A stretch of 64,000 bases of DNA from Pseudolabrys sp. (GTDB lineage Bacteria > Pseudomonadota > Alphaproteobacteria > Rhizobiales > Xanthobacteraceae): NCBI GenBank assembly GCA_026125895.1, contig JAHCKG010000001.1, positions 1 through 64,000 of the forward strand, read 5' to 3'. Positions 29,026 through 36,937 of this stretch are shown here, in pieces. The position numbers and the translations under genes were made by a program. Numbering within the stretch: position 1 is the first letter of the stretch; each line of letters opens with the position of its first letter. The notes beneath the pieces were generated by a model. It made no database searches and had not been told where the DNA came from. It worked only from the letters and a program-made list of their open reading frames with translations.

Positions 29026-29520
29026 ATGGCGGCGGCGTTCACACGTCCCAGTCGGCTGCTTGCGATGGTGGCCGGCATCATGCTGGCTGCCGGGCTGGCG
29101 GGAGCGGCGAAGGCCGACACGGTGACGGTCTCGGTTGACGAAGCCCGCATCATGAAGCTTCCCGACAATGTCGCCACGATCGTCATCGGCAATCCGTTGA
29201 TTGCCGACGCGACACTGCAAAGCGGCGGCGTCCTGGTGCTGACGGGCAAGGGCTTTGGCTCGACCAACATGCTGGCGCTCAACCGCAGCGGCAAGATCAT
29301 CCTCGATACGACGGTGCAGGTCACCGGGCCGACCAGCGCCGACATGGTCGTCGTCTACAAGGGCGTGGAGCGCGAATCCTACAGCTGCGCGCCGGAATGC
29401 GAGAAGCGCCTGACGCTCGGCGACTCCATGACCTATTTCGGCAACATCCTCGGACAGTCGGGCGCCCGCATGGGCGGGGGCGGCGGCTCCGGTGGCGGCG
29501 CGGCGCCGGCGGCGCGCTAA
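29026..29520 (+). CDS. Standalone pilus-assembly N-terminal-domain protein (CpaC N-domain-like)
   Basis: The 164-residue protein has a signal peptide (cleavage after AKA, about residue 31) and one domain (about 33-110) that parallels the N-terminal pilus-formation domain of the CpaC secretin: both contain a segment of the form NVATIVIGNPLIADA in CpaC-like position. It lacks the secretin core. The C-terminus has two Cys (about residues 124 and 128) and a Gly-rich tail. ATG 29026 has GGAG upstream. Being adjacent to two TadE genes, it probably helps the Tad system, perhaps as a periplasmic or secretin-associated part. Confidence 0.8.
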   Translation: MAAAFTRPSRLLAMVAGIMLAAGLAGAAKADTVTVSVDEARIMKLPDNVATIVIGNPLIADATLQSGGVLVLTGKGFGSTNMLALNRSGKIILDTTVQVTGPTSADMVVVYKGVERESYSCAPECEKRLTLGDSMTYFGNILGQSGARMGGGGGSGGGAAPAAR

Positions 29521-29681
29521 GGCCGGCCCCGCGGGGCGCGGGCCGCGTTAAGGCTCCGTCATGGTTAGCGGACGTTAAATCGTGGCCCCGGCCTTTTCGC
29601 CGATGGGCGCAAGAAATCGACAACGCCGCTTTGCTACATCATTCCCGGCAGGGCGAGTTTGCGAGCGCTGGGACGCCTCAC

Positions 29682-30254
29682 ATGTTCGATAACATCAAAG
29701 AACGCCTCCGCGGCCGCTGGCGCCGCGCCGTCGGCCGTCGCTTTCTCAAGGAGCAGAAGGGCGCCGCCGCGGTCGAGTTCGCGCTGGTCGCGACGCCGTT
29801 CCTCGCGCTGACCTTTGCCATCATCGAATCCGCGCTGGTGTTCTATGCCGGCCAGACGCTGGAAGCCGCCAATGCCGACGCGGCGCGGCTGATCATGACC
29901 GGGCAGGCGCAGACCGGCGGCTTCAGCGCCAACCAGTTCAAGACGCAGGTGTGCAATCGCATCGCCGGGCTGTTCGACTGCGCCGGCGGTGTCTATGTCG
30001 ACGTCAAGACCTATAGCGACTTCAACTCGGTCAGCACGGCCTCGCCGATCAACAACGGCCAGCTCGACACCAGCAAGATGGACTATACGCCCGGCGGTCC
30101 GGGCTGCATCGTCAAGGTGTCTCTGTATTACCAATGGCCAGTCTATGTGTCGCTGCTTGGCAACAATCTGTCGAACCTGAACGGCAACAAGAGGCTGCTG
30201 GTCGCGACAGCGGTGTTCCGCAACGAACCCTACGGGGGAAGCAACGCATGCTGA
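29682..30254 (+). CDS. TadE-family pseudopilin (first)
   Basis: The 190-residue protein has a basic N-terminus, then the TadE-type pilin-like motif [15 protein letters not shown] around residues 26-40, followed by one membrane helix and a periplasmic domain with three or more Cys. TadE/TadG are minor pseudopilins processed by the prepilin peptidase. Its last bases overlap the next gene start by seven bases, so the two are translated together. Confidence 0.88.
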   Translation: MFDNIKERLRGRWRRAVGRRFLKEQKGAAAVEFALVATPFLALTFAIIESALVFYAGQTLEAANADAARLIMTGQAQTGGFSANQFKTQVCNRIAGLFDCAGGVYVDVKTYSDFNSVSTASPINNGQLDTSKMDYTPGGPGCIVKVSLYYQWPVYVSLLGNNLSNLNGNKRLLVATAVFRNEPYGGSNAC

Positions 30255-30826
30255 CCCATCGCATCAAGATCCGGCGTCTGCCGAGGTTGGTCGCCAGACT
30301 GCGGCGCAGCCGCTTTGCGCGCGACCGGCGGGGCGTCTCGGCCGTCGAGTTTGCGCTCATCGCGCCGATCATGATCTGTCTCTATTTCGGCTGTGTCGAA
30401 GTCTCCGACGCCGTCGCCGTCGACCGCAAGGTCACATTGACCGCGGCCGCGCTCGCCAACCTGTCGGCGCAGGTGACGACGATCTCTTCCAGCGATATGA
30501 GCAACATTCTCAACGCGTCGGGCGCGATCGTGCAGCCTTACGACGCCAGCAAGCTGAAGATGACGATCACCTGCATCACCATCGACGCCTCCAAGAAGGC
30601 GACGGTGAAGTGGAGCGTGACGCGCAACGGCACGGCGAACTCCGGAACGATCACCTTGCCGACCGCGCTCGCCGTCGCCAACACCCAGCTCGTCATGGCC
30701 GAGGCGAGCTACGCCTATACGCCGATCGTCGGCTACAACATCACCGGGTCGCTCAACCTGTCCGACAAGATGTACATGGCGCCGCGCCAGACCGCGCCGA
30801 ACTACAACGGCACGTCCTGTACCTGA
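30248..30826 (+). CDS. TadE/TadG-family pseudopilin (second)
   Basis: The 192-residue protein repeats the layout of its neighbour: basic N-terminus, RRGVSAVEFALIAPIM motif near residues 27-42, a membrane helix and a periplasmic beta-rich region. It overlaps the first gene by seven bases. It is too short to carry the von Willebrand A domain of full TadG, so it is better regarded as TadE-like or TadF-like. The pair likely forms the minor pseudopilin complex of the Tad pilus. Confidence 0.86.
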   Translation: MLTHRIKIRRLPRLVARLRRSRFARDRRGVSAVEFALIAPIMICLYFGCVEVSDAVAVDRKVTLTAAALANLSAQVTTISSSDMSNILNASGAIVQPYDASKLKMTITCITIDASKKATVKWSVTRNGTANSGTITLPTALAVANTQLVMAEASYAYTPIVGYNITGSLNLSDKMYMAPRQTAPNYNGTSCT

Positions 30827-30841
30827 TCCCGCGACAGGGCC

Positions 30842-31312
30842 TCAGCGCGTCGGTTTGGGCTCGGCCAGCGGCAAGGCCGTGGTCGACTTGATGCGCTCCA
30901 TCGCGAAGCGCGAAGTGACGTTCTTCAGCGGCACCGTGGCGATCAGCTTTTTATAGAAGGTGTCGTAGCTCGCCATGTCCTGCACGACGACGCGCAGCAC
31001 GTAATCGACATCGCCGGCCATCCGGTAGAACTCCATCACCTCCGGCATCGCGTTGACGACGTCGGCGAAGTTCTTCAGCCAGTCCTGCGAATGATCGCCG
31101 GTCTCCACCGAGACGAAAACGGTGATGCCGAGGCCGACCTTTTCCGGATCGATCAGCGCCACGCGTTTGGTAATGACGCCCTCGGCCTCCAGCCGCTGCA
31201 GGCGCTTCCAGCATGGCGTCGATGACAGGCCGACGCGCTGGCCGATTTCGGCGACGGACAGCGAGGCGTCGTCCTGGACCACGGCGAGGATCTTGCGGTC
31301 GATGGCGTCCAT
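30842..31312 (-). CDS. Lrp/AsnC family transcriptional regulator
   Basis: The 156-residue protein has an N-terminal winged helix domain (about 1-60, with SLSVAEIGQRVGLSSTPCWK covering recognition helix residues) and a C-terminal RAM/AsnC ligand domain (about 70-145). Such regulators respond to amino acids. It is divergent from the exported rhodanese gene across a 164-base AT-rich gap, so it may control that sulfur gene set as well as itself. Ribosome site AGGGA precedes ATG 31312. Confidence 0.92.
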   Translation of the reverse strand: MDAIDRKILAVVQDDASLSVAEIGQRVGLSSTPCWKRLQRLEAEGVITKRVALIDPEKVGLGITVFVSVETGDHSQDWLKNFADVVNAMPEVMEFYRMAGDVDYVLRVVVQDMASYDTFYKKLIATVPLKNVTSRFAMERIKSTTALPLAEPKPTR

Positions 31313-31406
31313 TCTCTCATTCCCTGAAAAGGCAGGATGACTGATCTACGCGGCGAATGCCGGCTAGAAGGATTTTCTTTTTTATAGCGGCCATCTGTCT
31401 TTACAG

Positions 31407-31419
31407 AGAAAAATATTCT
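31407..31419. promoter_or_regulatory. AT-rich palindrome in Lrp-rhodanese gap, candidate operator
   Basis: AGAAAAATATTCT-type imperfect palindrome (ends AGA and TCT) lies 58-70 bases before the rhodanese start in the divergent region. Lrp-type proteins favour such AT-rich palindromes. Tentative. Confidence 0.35.
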
Positions 31420-31476
31420 ATTTCAAGGCCTATGTGACGGTGCCGGCAGGCGCCCTGTTCCGAACGGATCACGATC

Positions 31477-32448
31477 ATGAGAAAATTCTTCGCTTCGCTG
31501 CTCGCCGCCAGCCTCGGCAGCCTGATGCTCCTGGGCGCGACGTTTACGGCATCAGCGGCCGAGACCCAGCCGCTGGTCAGCGTTTCCTGGCTCAAGGAAC
31601 ACATCAACGACAAGAACCTCCTGGTTCTCGACATCCGCTCCGCGATCGATGGCGGCGGCGCCAAGGCCTATGAGGAAGCCCACATTCCGGGCGCGGTGCA
31701 CAGCGACTACGACAAGGCCGGCTGGCGCGTCACCCGCAACGACGTGCCCTTCATGCTGCCGACCGTCGCCGAGCTCGAGAAGCTGATCGGCGATCTCGGC
31801 ATCGACGAGACGACGCACGTCGTGGTCGTTCCGGCCGGCGTCAACTTCACCGATTTCGGCTCCGCCGCGCGCACCTACTGGACGCTGAAGGTGGTCGGCG
31901 TGAACAACGTCTCGATCCTCGATGGCGGCGTGGCGGCCTGGAAGGCTGCCGGTCTGCCGGTCGAGAACGGCGTCAAGAAGCCGTCGCCGACGATCTTCAC
32001 CGCGACCCTGAACAGCAAGCTCTTGTCGAAGGTCGACGACGTGAAGAAGGTCGAGACCGCCAAGAACGCGACGCTGATCGACGCGCGTCCTGCCTCGTTC
32101 TTCGAGGGCAAGGAAAAGGCGCCGGGCGCCAAGGCCTATGGCCACATCCCCGGCGCGGTCAGCCTCGACAGCGCCAGCTTCTATGACGCGCACGCCAACA
32201 AGTTGAAGCCGCGCGCCGACCTGGTGTCGCTCGCCTCGAACCTGCCGCAAGGCCCCGCGGTCGCCTATTGCAACACCGGGCACTGGGCCGCGACCGACTG
32301 GTTCGTGCTGCATGAATTGCTCGGCCGTCAGGACGTCAGCCTCTACGACGGTTCCATGGTCGAATGGACCGCCGACGCCACGCGCCCTGTCGCGTCGTCC
32401 CGCACCAAGTGGGACGACCTGAAGAAGGCGCTGGGCCTGGGGTCGTGA
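31477..32448 (+). CDS. Exported sulfurtransferase with two rhodanese domains
   Basis: The 323-residue protein starts with a signal peptide (cleavage after ASA, about residue 28), then two rhodanese domains (about 35-165 and 185-315). The active-site Cys is C265 in AYCNTGHW of the second domain. Tandem rhodaneses move sulfane sulfur from thiosulfate or mercaptopyruvate to an acceptor. Its export and its position 175 bases before a YeeE/YedE transporter gene suggest a periplasmic role in handling thiosulfate or related sulfur compounds. Confidence 0.9.
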   Translation: MRKFFASLLAASLGSLMLLGATFTASAAETQPLVSVSWLKEHINDKNLLVLDIRSAIDGGGAKAYEEAHIPGAVHSDYDKAGWRVTRNDVPFMLPTVAELEKLIGDLGIDETTHVVVVPAGVNFTDFGSAARTYWTLKVVGVNNVSILDGGVAAWKAAGLPVENGVKKPSPTIFTATLNSKLLSKVDDVKKVETAKNATLIDARPASFFEGKEKAPGAKAYGHIPGAVSLDSASFYDAHANKLKPRADLVSLASNLPQGPAVAYCNTGHWAATDWFVLHELLGRQDVSLYDGSMVEWTADATRPVASSRTKWDDLKKALGLGS

Positions 32449-32497
32449 CATTGAGTCGTGATCTTCGGCTCGTGATAGAGTAGACCTCCGATCCATC

Positions 32498-32607
32498 CCG
32501 TCATCCTGAGGTGCGCGCCGTAAGGCGCGCCTCGAAGGATGACAGCCCGTCCGGGCCGTCGCCCTTCGAGGCTCGCGGGTAGCCGCGCTCGCACCTCAGG
32601 GTGACGG
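32498..32607. repeat. Family C palindromic repeat, copy C2
   Basis: CCGTCATCCTGAGGTGCGCG at the left and CGCACCTCAGGGTGACGG at the right, with inner GAAGGATG and CCTTCGAGG arms. It occupies the gap between the rhodanese and YeeE/YedE genes. Confidence 0.88.
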
Positions 32608-32623
32608 AGATAGAAAGTCACGT

Positions 32624-33769
32624 ATGTCTACCGCGACCATTTCCGCCCCTTCGGCGGCCGAACCGCGCGCCGATTATCTTTTCCTCGGCATCTCCATCCT
32701 CGCCACCGCGGTGCTGGTCGCCCTGGTCGCGCTCGACGGCCAGATGGCCTCGGCCGCGCTGATCCTCGGCGGCTTCGGCCTCGGCGTCGCGTTCCTCAAG
32801 GCCGAGTTCAGCTACACCGCATCGTGGCGCCGCTTCCTGACGCGCGGCGAAGCCGGCGGCCTCATCGGCGGCCTCATCGTCATCGCCATCACCGCGGTCG
32901 CGGTGGTCCCCGTGGCGGCGCTCTGGCAGGGCTATGGCGGCGCCATCGCGCCGCTCGGGCCGTCGCTGATCATCGGCGCGCTGGTGTTCGGCGTCGGCAT
33001 GCAGCTCGGCAATGGCTGCGGCTCCGGCACGCTCTACACCGTCGGCGGCGGTTCCGGCCGCATGCTGGTGACGCTCGCCTTCTTCGTCATCGGCAGCGTG
33101 TTCGGCTCGCTGTCGCTGCCGACCTTCCTGGAGATGGGCGGTCTCGATCCCATCCTGGCGTCGGACTATCTCGGCCCCTGGGGCGGCCTCATCGCCACGC
33201 TGGCAAGCCTTGCCGCCGCCGCCGCAATCATGATCGCCGTGGCGCGCAAGCGCGGCGCCAACTACAAGCCGTCGCGCAACTACATCGTCGGCGGCATCGT
33301 CATCGGCCTGTTGTGCATCTTCGTATTCTTCGCCGGCGGCCATCCGTGGAGCGTGACCTTCGGCTACACGGTGTGGGGCGCCAAGATCTTCCAGGCGCTG
33401 GGCTACGATTTCTCGCAGGCGGCGTTCTGGCAGTGGGCGGGACCGAAGCATGCGCTCGCCGAATCCGTACTCTCCGATACGTCGAGCCTGACCGACTTCG
33501 GCATGATCTTTGGCGCCATGGCCGCGGCCGCCGCCACCAAGCGCTACGCCAATGCGCCGTGGCCGCCGCTCGGCTCGCTGCTCGCCGCCGCGGTCGGCGG
33601 CCTGCTGATGGGCTGGGGCGCGCGGCTTGGCTTCGGCTGTAACATCGGCGCCTTCGTCGGCGGCGTTGCGTCCGGCTCCCTGCACGGCTGGATCTGGTTC
33701 GCGATGGCGCTGGTCGGCAGCCTCGTCGGCATCCGCCTGCGGCCGCTGTTCGGCCTGTCGCGGGAGTAA
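32624..33769 (+). CDS. YeeE/YedE family sulfur-compound transporter
   Basis: The 381-residue inner-membrane protein has about ten hydrophobic segments and the two family motifs with conserved Cys: LGNGCGSGTLY (C132) and GFGCNIGAF (C339). YeeE proteins carry thiosulfate across the inner membrane through a chain of cysteines. Pairing with an exported rhodanese supports uptake of thiosulfate or another reduced sulfur compound. The gene is preceded by repeat C2 and followed by repeat G and a small Cys-rich peptide gene. Confidence 0.92.
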   Translation: MSTATISAPSAAEPRADYLFLGISILATAVLVALVALDGQMASAALILGGFGLGVAFLKAEFSYTASWRRFLTRGEAGGLIGGLIVIAITAVAVVPVAALWQGYGGAIAPLGPSLIIGALVFGVGMQLGNGCGSGTLYTVGGGSGRMLVTLAFFVIGSVFGSLSLPTFLEMGGLDPILASDYLGPWGGLIATLASLAAAAAIMIAVARKRGANYKPSRNYIVGGIVIGLLCIFVFFAGGHPWSVTFGYTVWGAKIFQALGYDFSQAAFWQWAGPKHALAESVLSDTSSLTDFGMIFGAMAAAAATKRYANAPWPPLGSLLAAAVGGLLMGWGARLGFGCNIGAFVGGVASGSLHGWIWFAMALVGSLVGIRLRPLFGLSRE

Positions 33770-33772
33770 CGC

Positions 33773-33818
33773 GCATGATCCCGAAAAGTGGGAACCGGTT
33801 TTCGGATCAGATCATGCG
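33773..33818. repeat. Family G palindrome (Rhizobiales-type)
   Basis: GCATGATCCCGAAAAGTGGG at the left is mirrored by TTTTCGGATCAGATCATGC at the right. This 45-base palindrome type is widespread in Rhizobiales genomes. It lies right after the transporter stop codon. Confidence 0.85.
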
Positions 33819-33834
33819 TAAAGAGAAATAAGCC

Positions 33835-33990
33835 ATGAGGACGGTTTACATCGTCGTGACGCTGGTCGCGTTCTTCGCCATCGTCGGCAATCATCTGACG
33901 AGCCCGTCGAGCGGCCGCGCCGTATCGCCCGAAGATTTTGCCGGCGCCTGCGCGCCGTGCGGCGCGCCTTGCCCGTCGAAGAATAATTAA
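33835..33990 (+). CDS. 51-residue exported or anchored Cys-rich peptide
   Basis: This short frame (ATG 33835, stop 33990) encodes a hydrophobic N-terminal segment (residues 4-19), a short linker and a tail CAPCGAPCPSKNN with three cysteines spaced CxxCxxxC. It follows the YeeE/YedE gene by 65 bases on the same strand, between repeats G and C3, so it may be part of the sulfur gene set as a membrane-bound or periplasmic thiol peptide. I do not recognise a family. The ribosome site is weak, so it could also be non-coding. Confidence 0.45.
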   Translation: MRTVYIVVTLVAFFAIVGNHLTSPSSGRAVSPEDFAGACAPCGAPCPSKNN

Positions 33991-34113
33991 CCCGTCATCC
34001 TGAGGTGCGACCTCCGCGCAAGCGGAGGGAGCCTCGAAGGATGAACGGCCCGAGATTCGCGGGCCGTCGCCCTTCGAGGGCCGCGCTTCGCGCGACCACC
34101 TCAGGGTGACGGA
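33991..34113. repeat. Family C palindromic repeat, copy C3
   Basis: CCCGTCATCCTGAGGTGCGA at the left, ACCACCTCAGGGTGACGGAT at the right, with nested CGCGCAAGCGGAGG variants inside. It lies between convergent genes and starts right at the stop codon of the small peptide frame. Confidence 0.88.
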
Positions 34114-34114
34114 T

Positions 34115-35035
34115 TTAGGAATGCTCCTTCAAAAACGCCTCGACTTCGTCGCGCGACGCGGCGCCCATCAGGCCGCCGAACCGCGTGCACTTGATGGCCG
34201 CGGCGGCGGCGGCAAAGCGCATGGCATCGACAACGTCGCGGCTTTCGACGAAGCGCACCGCGAAGGCGCCGTGGAAAGTGTCACCGGCCCCTAACGTATC
34301 GACCGCCTTCACCTGAAACGCATCCATGTGCCGGATCGCGCCGTTGTCGAGCCAATCGACGCCGTTCGGCCCGCTGGTGACGGCGAGGAAGCCGTCGAAC
34401 GATTCGCCGAGTTTCTTCAGCGCGCCGTGCAGATCCTTGATCCCGGTCGAATCGCGAATGGCGTCGGCCGAGCAGATGACATGCGAGCAAGCCTGGAACA
34501 GCGGATCGTCCGGCGGCGTCGGCTTGTCGAAGTCGAGCACGCGCGGAATGCCGCGCTTCTTCGCCGCGAGGCAGATCGGCAGGCTGATATTGCTGTAGCG
34601 GTTGTCGAGCATCGCCGCGTCGGCCTCGGCGACGAGTCCATCGGGATCGGCTGGCGTCGCCTGGCTCAGCCCGGTCGGCCGCATGGTCGCGATCATCTTC
34701 TCGCCTTCGGCATCGAGCAGGATCAGCGAGGCCGCCGAGCGCGCGCCGGGCACGCGGATGGCTTTGGAGATGTCGATGTTCTCGCTGGCGAAGGTCTTGA
34801 GGATGGAGTTGGCGACGTGGTCGGTCTCGTCGCCGACGGCGCCGATGTAAGTGACCTGCGCGCCGAGGCGCGCCATGGCCACCGCGGCATTACCGGCCTG
34901 GCCGCCGCTGGTGACGATGAATTCCGTCGCCGACACCTTTTCGCCCGGCCCGGGAAATTTCTCCACCCGCATCACGTTGTCCTGCACGGCGCCGCCGGCG
35001 CAGACGATGCGGACCTTTTTCGTGCGCTCAGTCAA
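34115..35035 (-). CDS. PfkB family carbohydrate kinase
   Basis: The 306-residue enzyme has the ribokinase fold with the N-terminal PfkB signature (GGQAGNAAVAMARLG at 44-58) and the C-terminal active-site motif LGAGDTFHGAF, in which Asp252 is the catalytic base. It phosphorylates a sugar or sugar-like substrate that cannot be named. The start is TTG 35035; no ATG is available near the first beta strand. It lies 20 bases downstream of nudC on the same strand. Confidence 0.88.
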   Translation of the reverse strand: MTERTKKVRIVCAGGAVQDNVMRVEKFPGPGEKVSATEFIVTSGGQAGNAAVAMARLGAQVTYIGAVGDETDHVANSILKTFASENIDISKAIRVPGARSAASLILLDAEGEKMIATMRPTGLSQATPADPDGLVAEADAAMLDNRYSNISLPICLAAKKRGIPRVLDFDKPTPPDDPLFQACSHVICSADAIRDSTGIKDLHGALKKLGESFDGFLAVTSGPNGVDWLDNGAIRHMDAFQVKAVDTLGAGDTFHGAFAVRFVESRDVVDAMRFAAAAAAIKCTRFGGLMGAASRDEVEAFLKEHS

Positions 35036-35055
35036 AGCGGATCTCGTTCTCTTGC

Positions 35056-36027
35056 TCAGTCCAGACGGACTTCGTCCTCTACCCAGTCGCGAATGATGTG
35101 ATGCGCGATCGCGACCGGCGGCGGCGTCGTCAGGCCGTCCTTGTGCGTCCGCGTCAGCATCGTGATGATCTCATCCTTGCTAAACCAGCGGGCGGCTTCG
35201 AGTTCCGTCGCGTCGATGACGATGTCGCGGCTTTTCGCCTCGGCGTGGCAGCCGATCATCAGCGACGACGGAAACGGCCAGGGCTGCGAGCGGTAATAGG
35301 TGACGCGGCCGCACAGAATGCCGGCTTCCTCGCGCGTCTCGCGGCGCACGGCATCCTCGAGCGACTCGCCGGGCTCGATGAAGCCGGCCAGGCACGACCA
35401 CATGGTCGGCGCAAAGCGAGGGCTACGGCCGAGCAGGCATTGATCGCCATCGACGATCAGCATGATGACGACCGGATCGGTGCGCGGGAAATGCTCGGTC
35501 TTGCAGGACGGACACAGCCGCTTCCAGCCGGCATCGACGGCGTCGGTCGCGGCGCCGCAGTTCGAGCAGAAGCGGTGGCGCTGGTGCCAGTGCAGGATCG
35601 CCTTGGCTTCGGCAATCGGCGGCAGGTGATCGCCATCGACCAGACCCTGCACGGCGATCGAGCGCAAATCGGTGACCAGGAGATCGTCGCGTGCCTTCAA
35701 CGTTTCGGCGAGCGCCGGCGCCATGCCGATGCCGAAGCGCGGCGCGCCGTCGAGATGGCCGAGGAACACGAACTCTTCCGTGGCACCGAGACCGCGTGCT
35801 TCGGCCAGCGTGAACAGCGGCTGGCTCGGCTCGCCCTTTTTGGCGACGATCATCTCGCCGCCGATGACATAGGCGCCGGCGCGCGGATCGGCGGCCATGG
35901 CCTCGAGCGCGGCGCGGTTGGTGCGCAGCTCGGCGGCGCGCTCGAGCCGGCTGTCGGCGTAACCGAGGACGGGTTTGGGGCCGAGGATCGGAGGGGGACG
36001 GTCGGACATCGGCGCGGAAACTGGCAT
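35056..36027 (-). CDS. nudC: NAD(+) diphosphatase NudC
   Basis: The 323-residue NUDIX enzyme has the NudC zinc site CSNC (C154, C157) and CPSC (C172, C175), a Nudix box at about 215-237 (GFIEPGES then RETREEAG) and the NADH-pyrophosphatase signature SQPWPFPSS at 247-255. NudC hydrolyses NAD(H) to NMN(H) and AMP, and in some bacteria removes NAD caps from RNA. A second ATG at 36009 is possible. It shares a strand with the PfkB gene and is separated from the HIT gene by repeat C4. Confidence 0.95.
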   Translation of the reverse strand: MPVSAPMSDRPPPILGPKPVLGYADSRLERAAELRTNRAALEAMAADPRAGAYVIGGEMIVAKKGEPSQPLFTLAEARGLGATEEFVFLGHLDGAPRFGIGMAPALAETLKARDDLLVTDLRSIAVQGLVDGDHLPPIAEAKAILHWHQRHRFCSNCGAATDAVDAGWKRLCPSCKTEHFPRTDPVVIMLIVDGDQCLLGRSPRFAPTMWSCLAGFIEPGESLEDAVRRETREEAGILCGRVTYYRSQPWPFPSSLMIGCHAEAKSRDIVIDATELEAARWFSKDEIITMLTRTHKDGLTTPPPVAIAHHIIRDWVEDEVRLD

Positions 36028-36054
36028 GGCGGCCGAAGGAGCGCAATGCGCAGA

Positions 36055-36172
36055 CCGTCATCCTGAGGTGCGACCTCCGCGCAGCGGAGGGAGCCTCGAA
36101 GGATGGACGCCCCGGATACTCGGGCCGTCGTCCTTCGAGGGCCGCCTTCGGCGGCCACCTCAGGATGACGGA
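36055..36172. repeat. Family C palindromic repeat, copy C4, overlapping a gene end
   Basis: CCGTCATCCTGAGGTGCGAC at the left and CCACCTCAGGATGACGG at the right. Its right end overlaps the last four codons and stop of the HIT gene. Confidence 0.88.
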
Positions 36173-36585
36173 TCAATTCCGAGCTGTCGCCGCAAAGCCG
36201 CCACGAGAGCATCGCGCGCCGCAGGGTCATAGGCCGTGGCCGGCGCCGCGCCCCACACCGGCTTCGGCCAGGCGGCATCGGAGCGGCGGCGGGCGATGAC
36301 GTGCACATGCAGTTGCGGCACCATGTTGCCCAGCGCTGCGACATTGAGCTTGTCGCACGGCGCCGTGCCCTTGAGCGCGCGGGCGGCGGCGTCGATTTCG
36401 GCCGACAGCACGGCGCGATCGGCTGCCGTCAGGTCGAGCAGTTCGACGATGTCAGGCCGCCGCGGCACGAGAACGAGCCAGGGGTAATTGGCGTCGTTCG
36501 ACAGGAGCACGCGGCACAGCGCCAGGTCGCCGACGGGAACCGTGTCGGCGGCGAGCTGGGGGTGGAGGGTGAAAGTTTCAGACAT
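36160..36585 (-). CDS. HIT domain protein (diadenosine polyphosphate hydrolase-like)
   Basis: The 141-residue protein has the histidine triad motif as QLHVHVIARR (H93, H95) preceded by the N-terminal strand pattern of HIT hydrolases (NYPWLVLVPRR). These enzymes cleave nucleotidyl bonds such as Ap4A. ATG 36585 is used; upstream frame runs into a repeat. Its final residues DPSS and its TGA stop are encoded by the end of repeat C4, so the repeat probably replaced the native 3' end. Confidence 0.88.
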   Translation of the reverse strand: MSETFTLHPQLAADTVPVGDLALCRVLLSNDANYPWLVLVPRRPDIVELLDLTAADRAVLSAEIDAAARALKGTAPCDKLNVAALGNMVPQLHVHVIARRRSDAAWPKPVWGAAPATAYDPAARDALVAALRRQLGIDPSS

Positions 36586-36589
36586 CACT

Positions 36590-36683
36590 GTCGTCCCGGC
36601 CGAGCGTAAGCGAGGGCCGGGACCCATACGCCGCAGCCTGTCGAGAGGGTACGGCGTATGGTCCCCGCCTTCGCGGGGACGAC
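36590..36683. repeat. Family E palindromic repeat, copy E2
   Basis: GTCGTCCCGGCCGAGCGTAA variant left arm with GGGACCCATACG, and right arm CGTATGGTCCCCGCCTTCGC ending GGGGACGAC. It lies 5' of the HIT gene and about 70 bases before the SRP RNA. Confidence 0.82.
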
Positions 36684-36719
36684 AAATACCCGCCCTTTTC
36701 CCAATAGTCTCGGCCCTGC

Positions 36720-36748
36720 TTGCTTTCTCCCCCCATAGGCCCGATATA
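36720..36748 (+). promoter_or_regulatory. Sigma-70-type promoter of the SRP RNA gene
   Basis: A -35 box TTGCTT (36720-36725) and a -10 box GATATA (36743-36748) are separated by 17 bases, and the RNA 5' end is predicted about 7 bases further at 36755. Confidence 0.65.
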
Positions 36749-36753
36749 GGGCC

Positions 36754-36850
36754 CGGGAGGTTGGCGGTGGACGAGCCACTCGCCAACCGGGTCAGGTCCG
36801 GAAGGAAGCAGCCCTAACGAGCCCGGTTCGGGTCGTTGTCAGCCTCCCAC
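36754..36850 (+). ncRNA. ffs: Signal recognition particle 4.5S RNA
   Basis: The small bacterial SRP RNA is recognised by its conserved apical part: GGTCAGGTCCGGAAGGAAGC followed by AGCCCTAACGAG. The 5' GGGAGG pairs with 3' CCTCCC at 36844-36848, closing the long hairpin, and the RNA is followed by a T run. It binds Ffh and targets membrane proteins to the Sec translocon. It lies upstream of dnaX, the common order in Rhizobiales. Confidence 0.96.
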
Positions 36851-36937
36851 CCATTTTTCCACGATTCGTTGGACGCGATGTCCCCCGTCCCGCCAGGACG
36901 GGTGGCCCCCGCGTCCCGGTCTTGCCAGTATAGGGCC

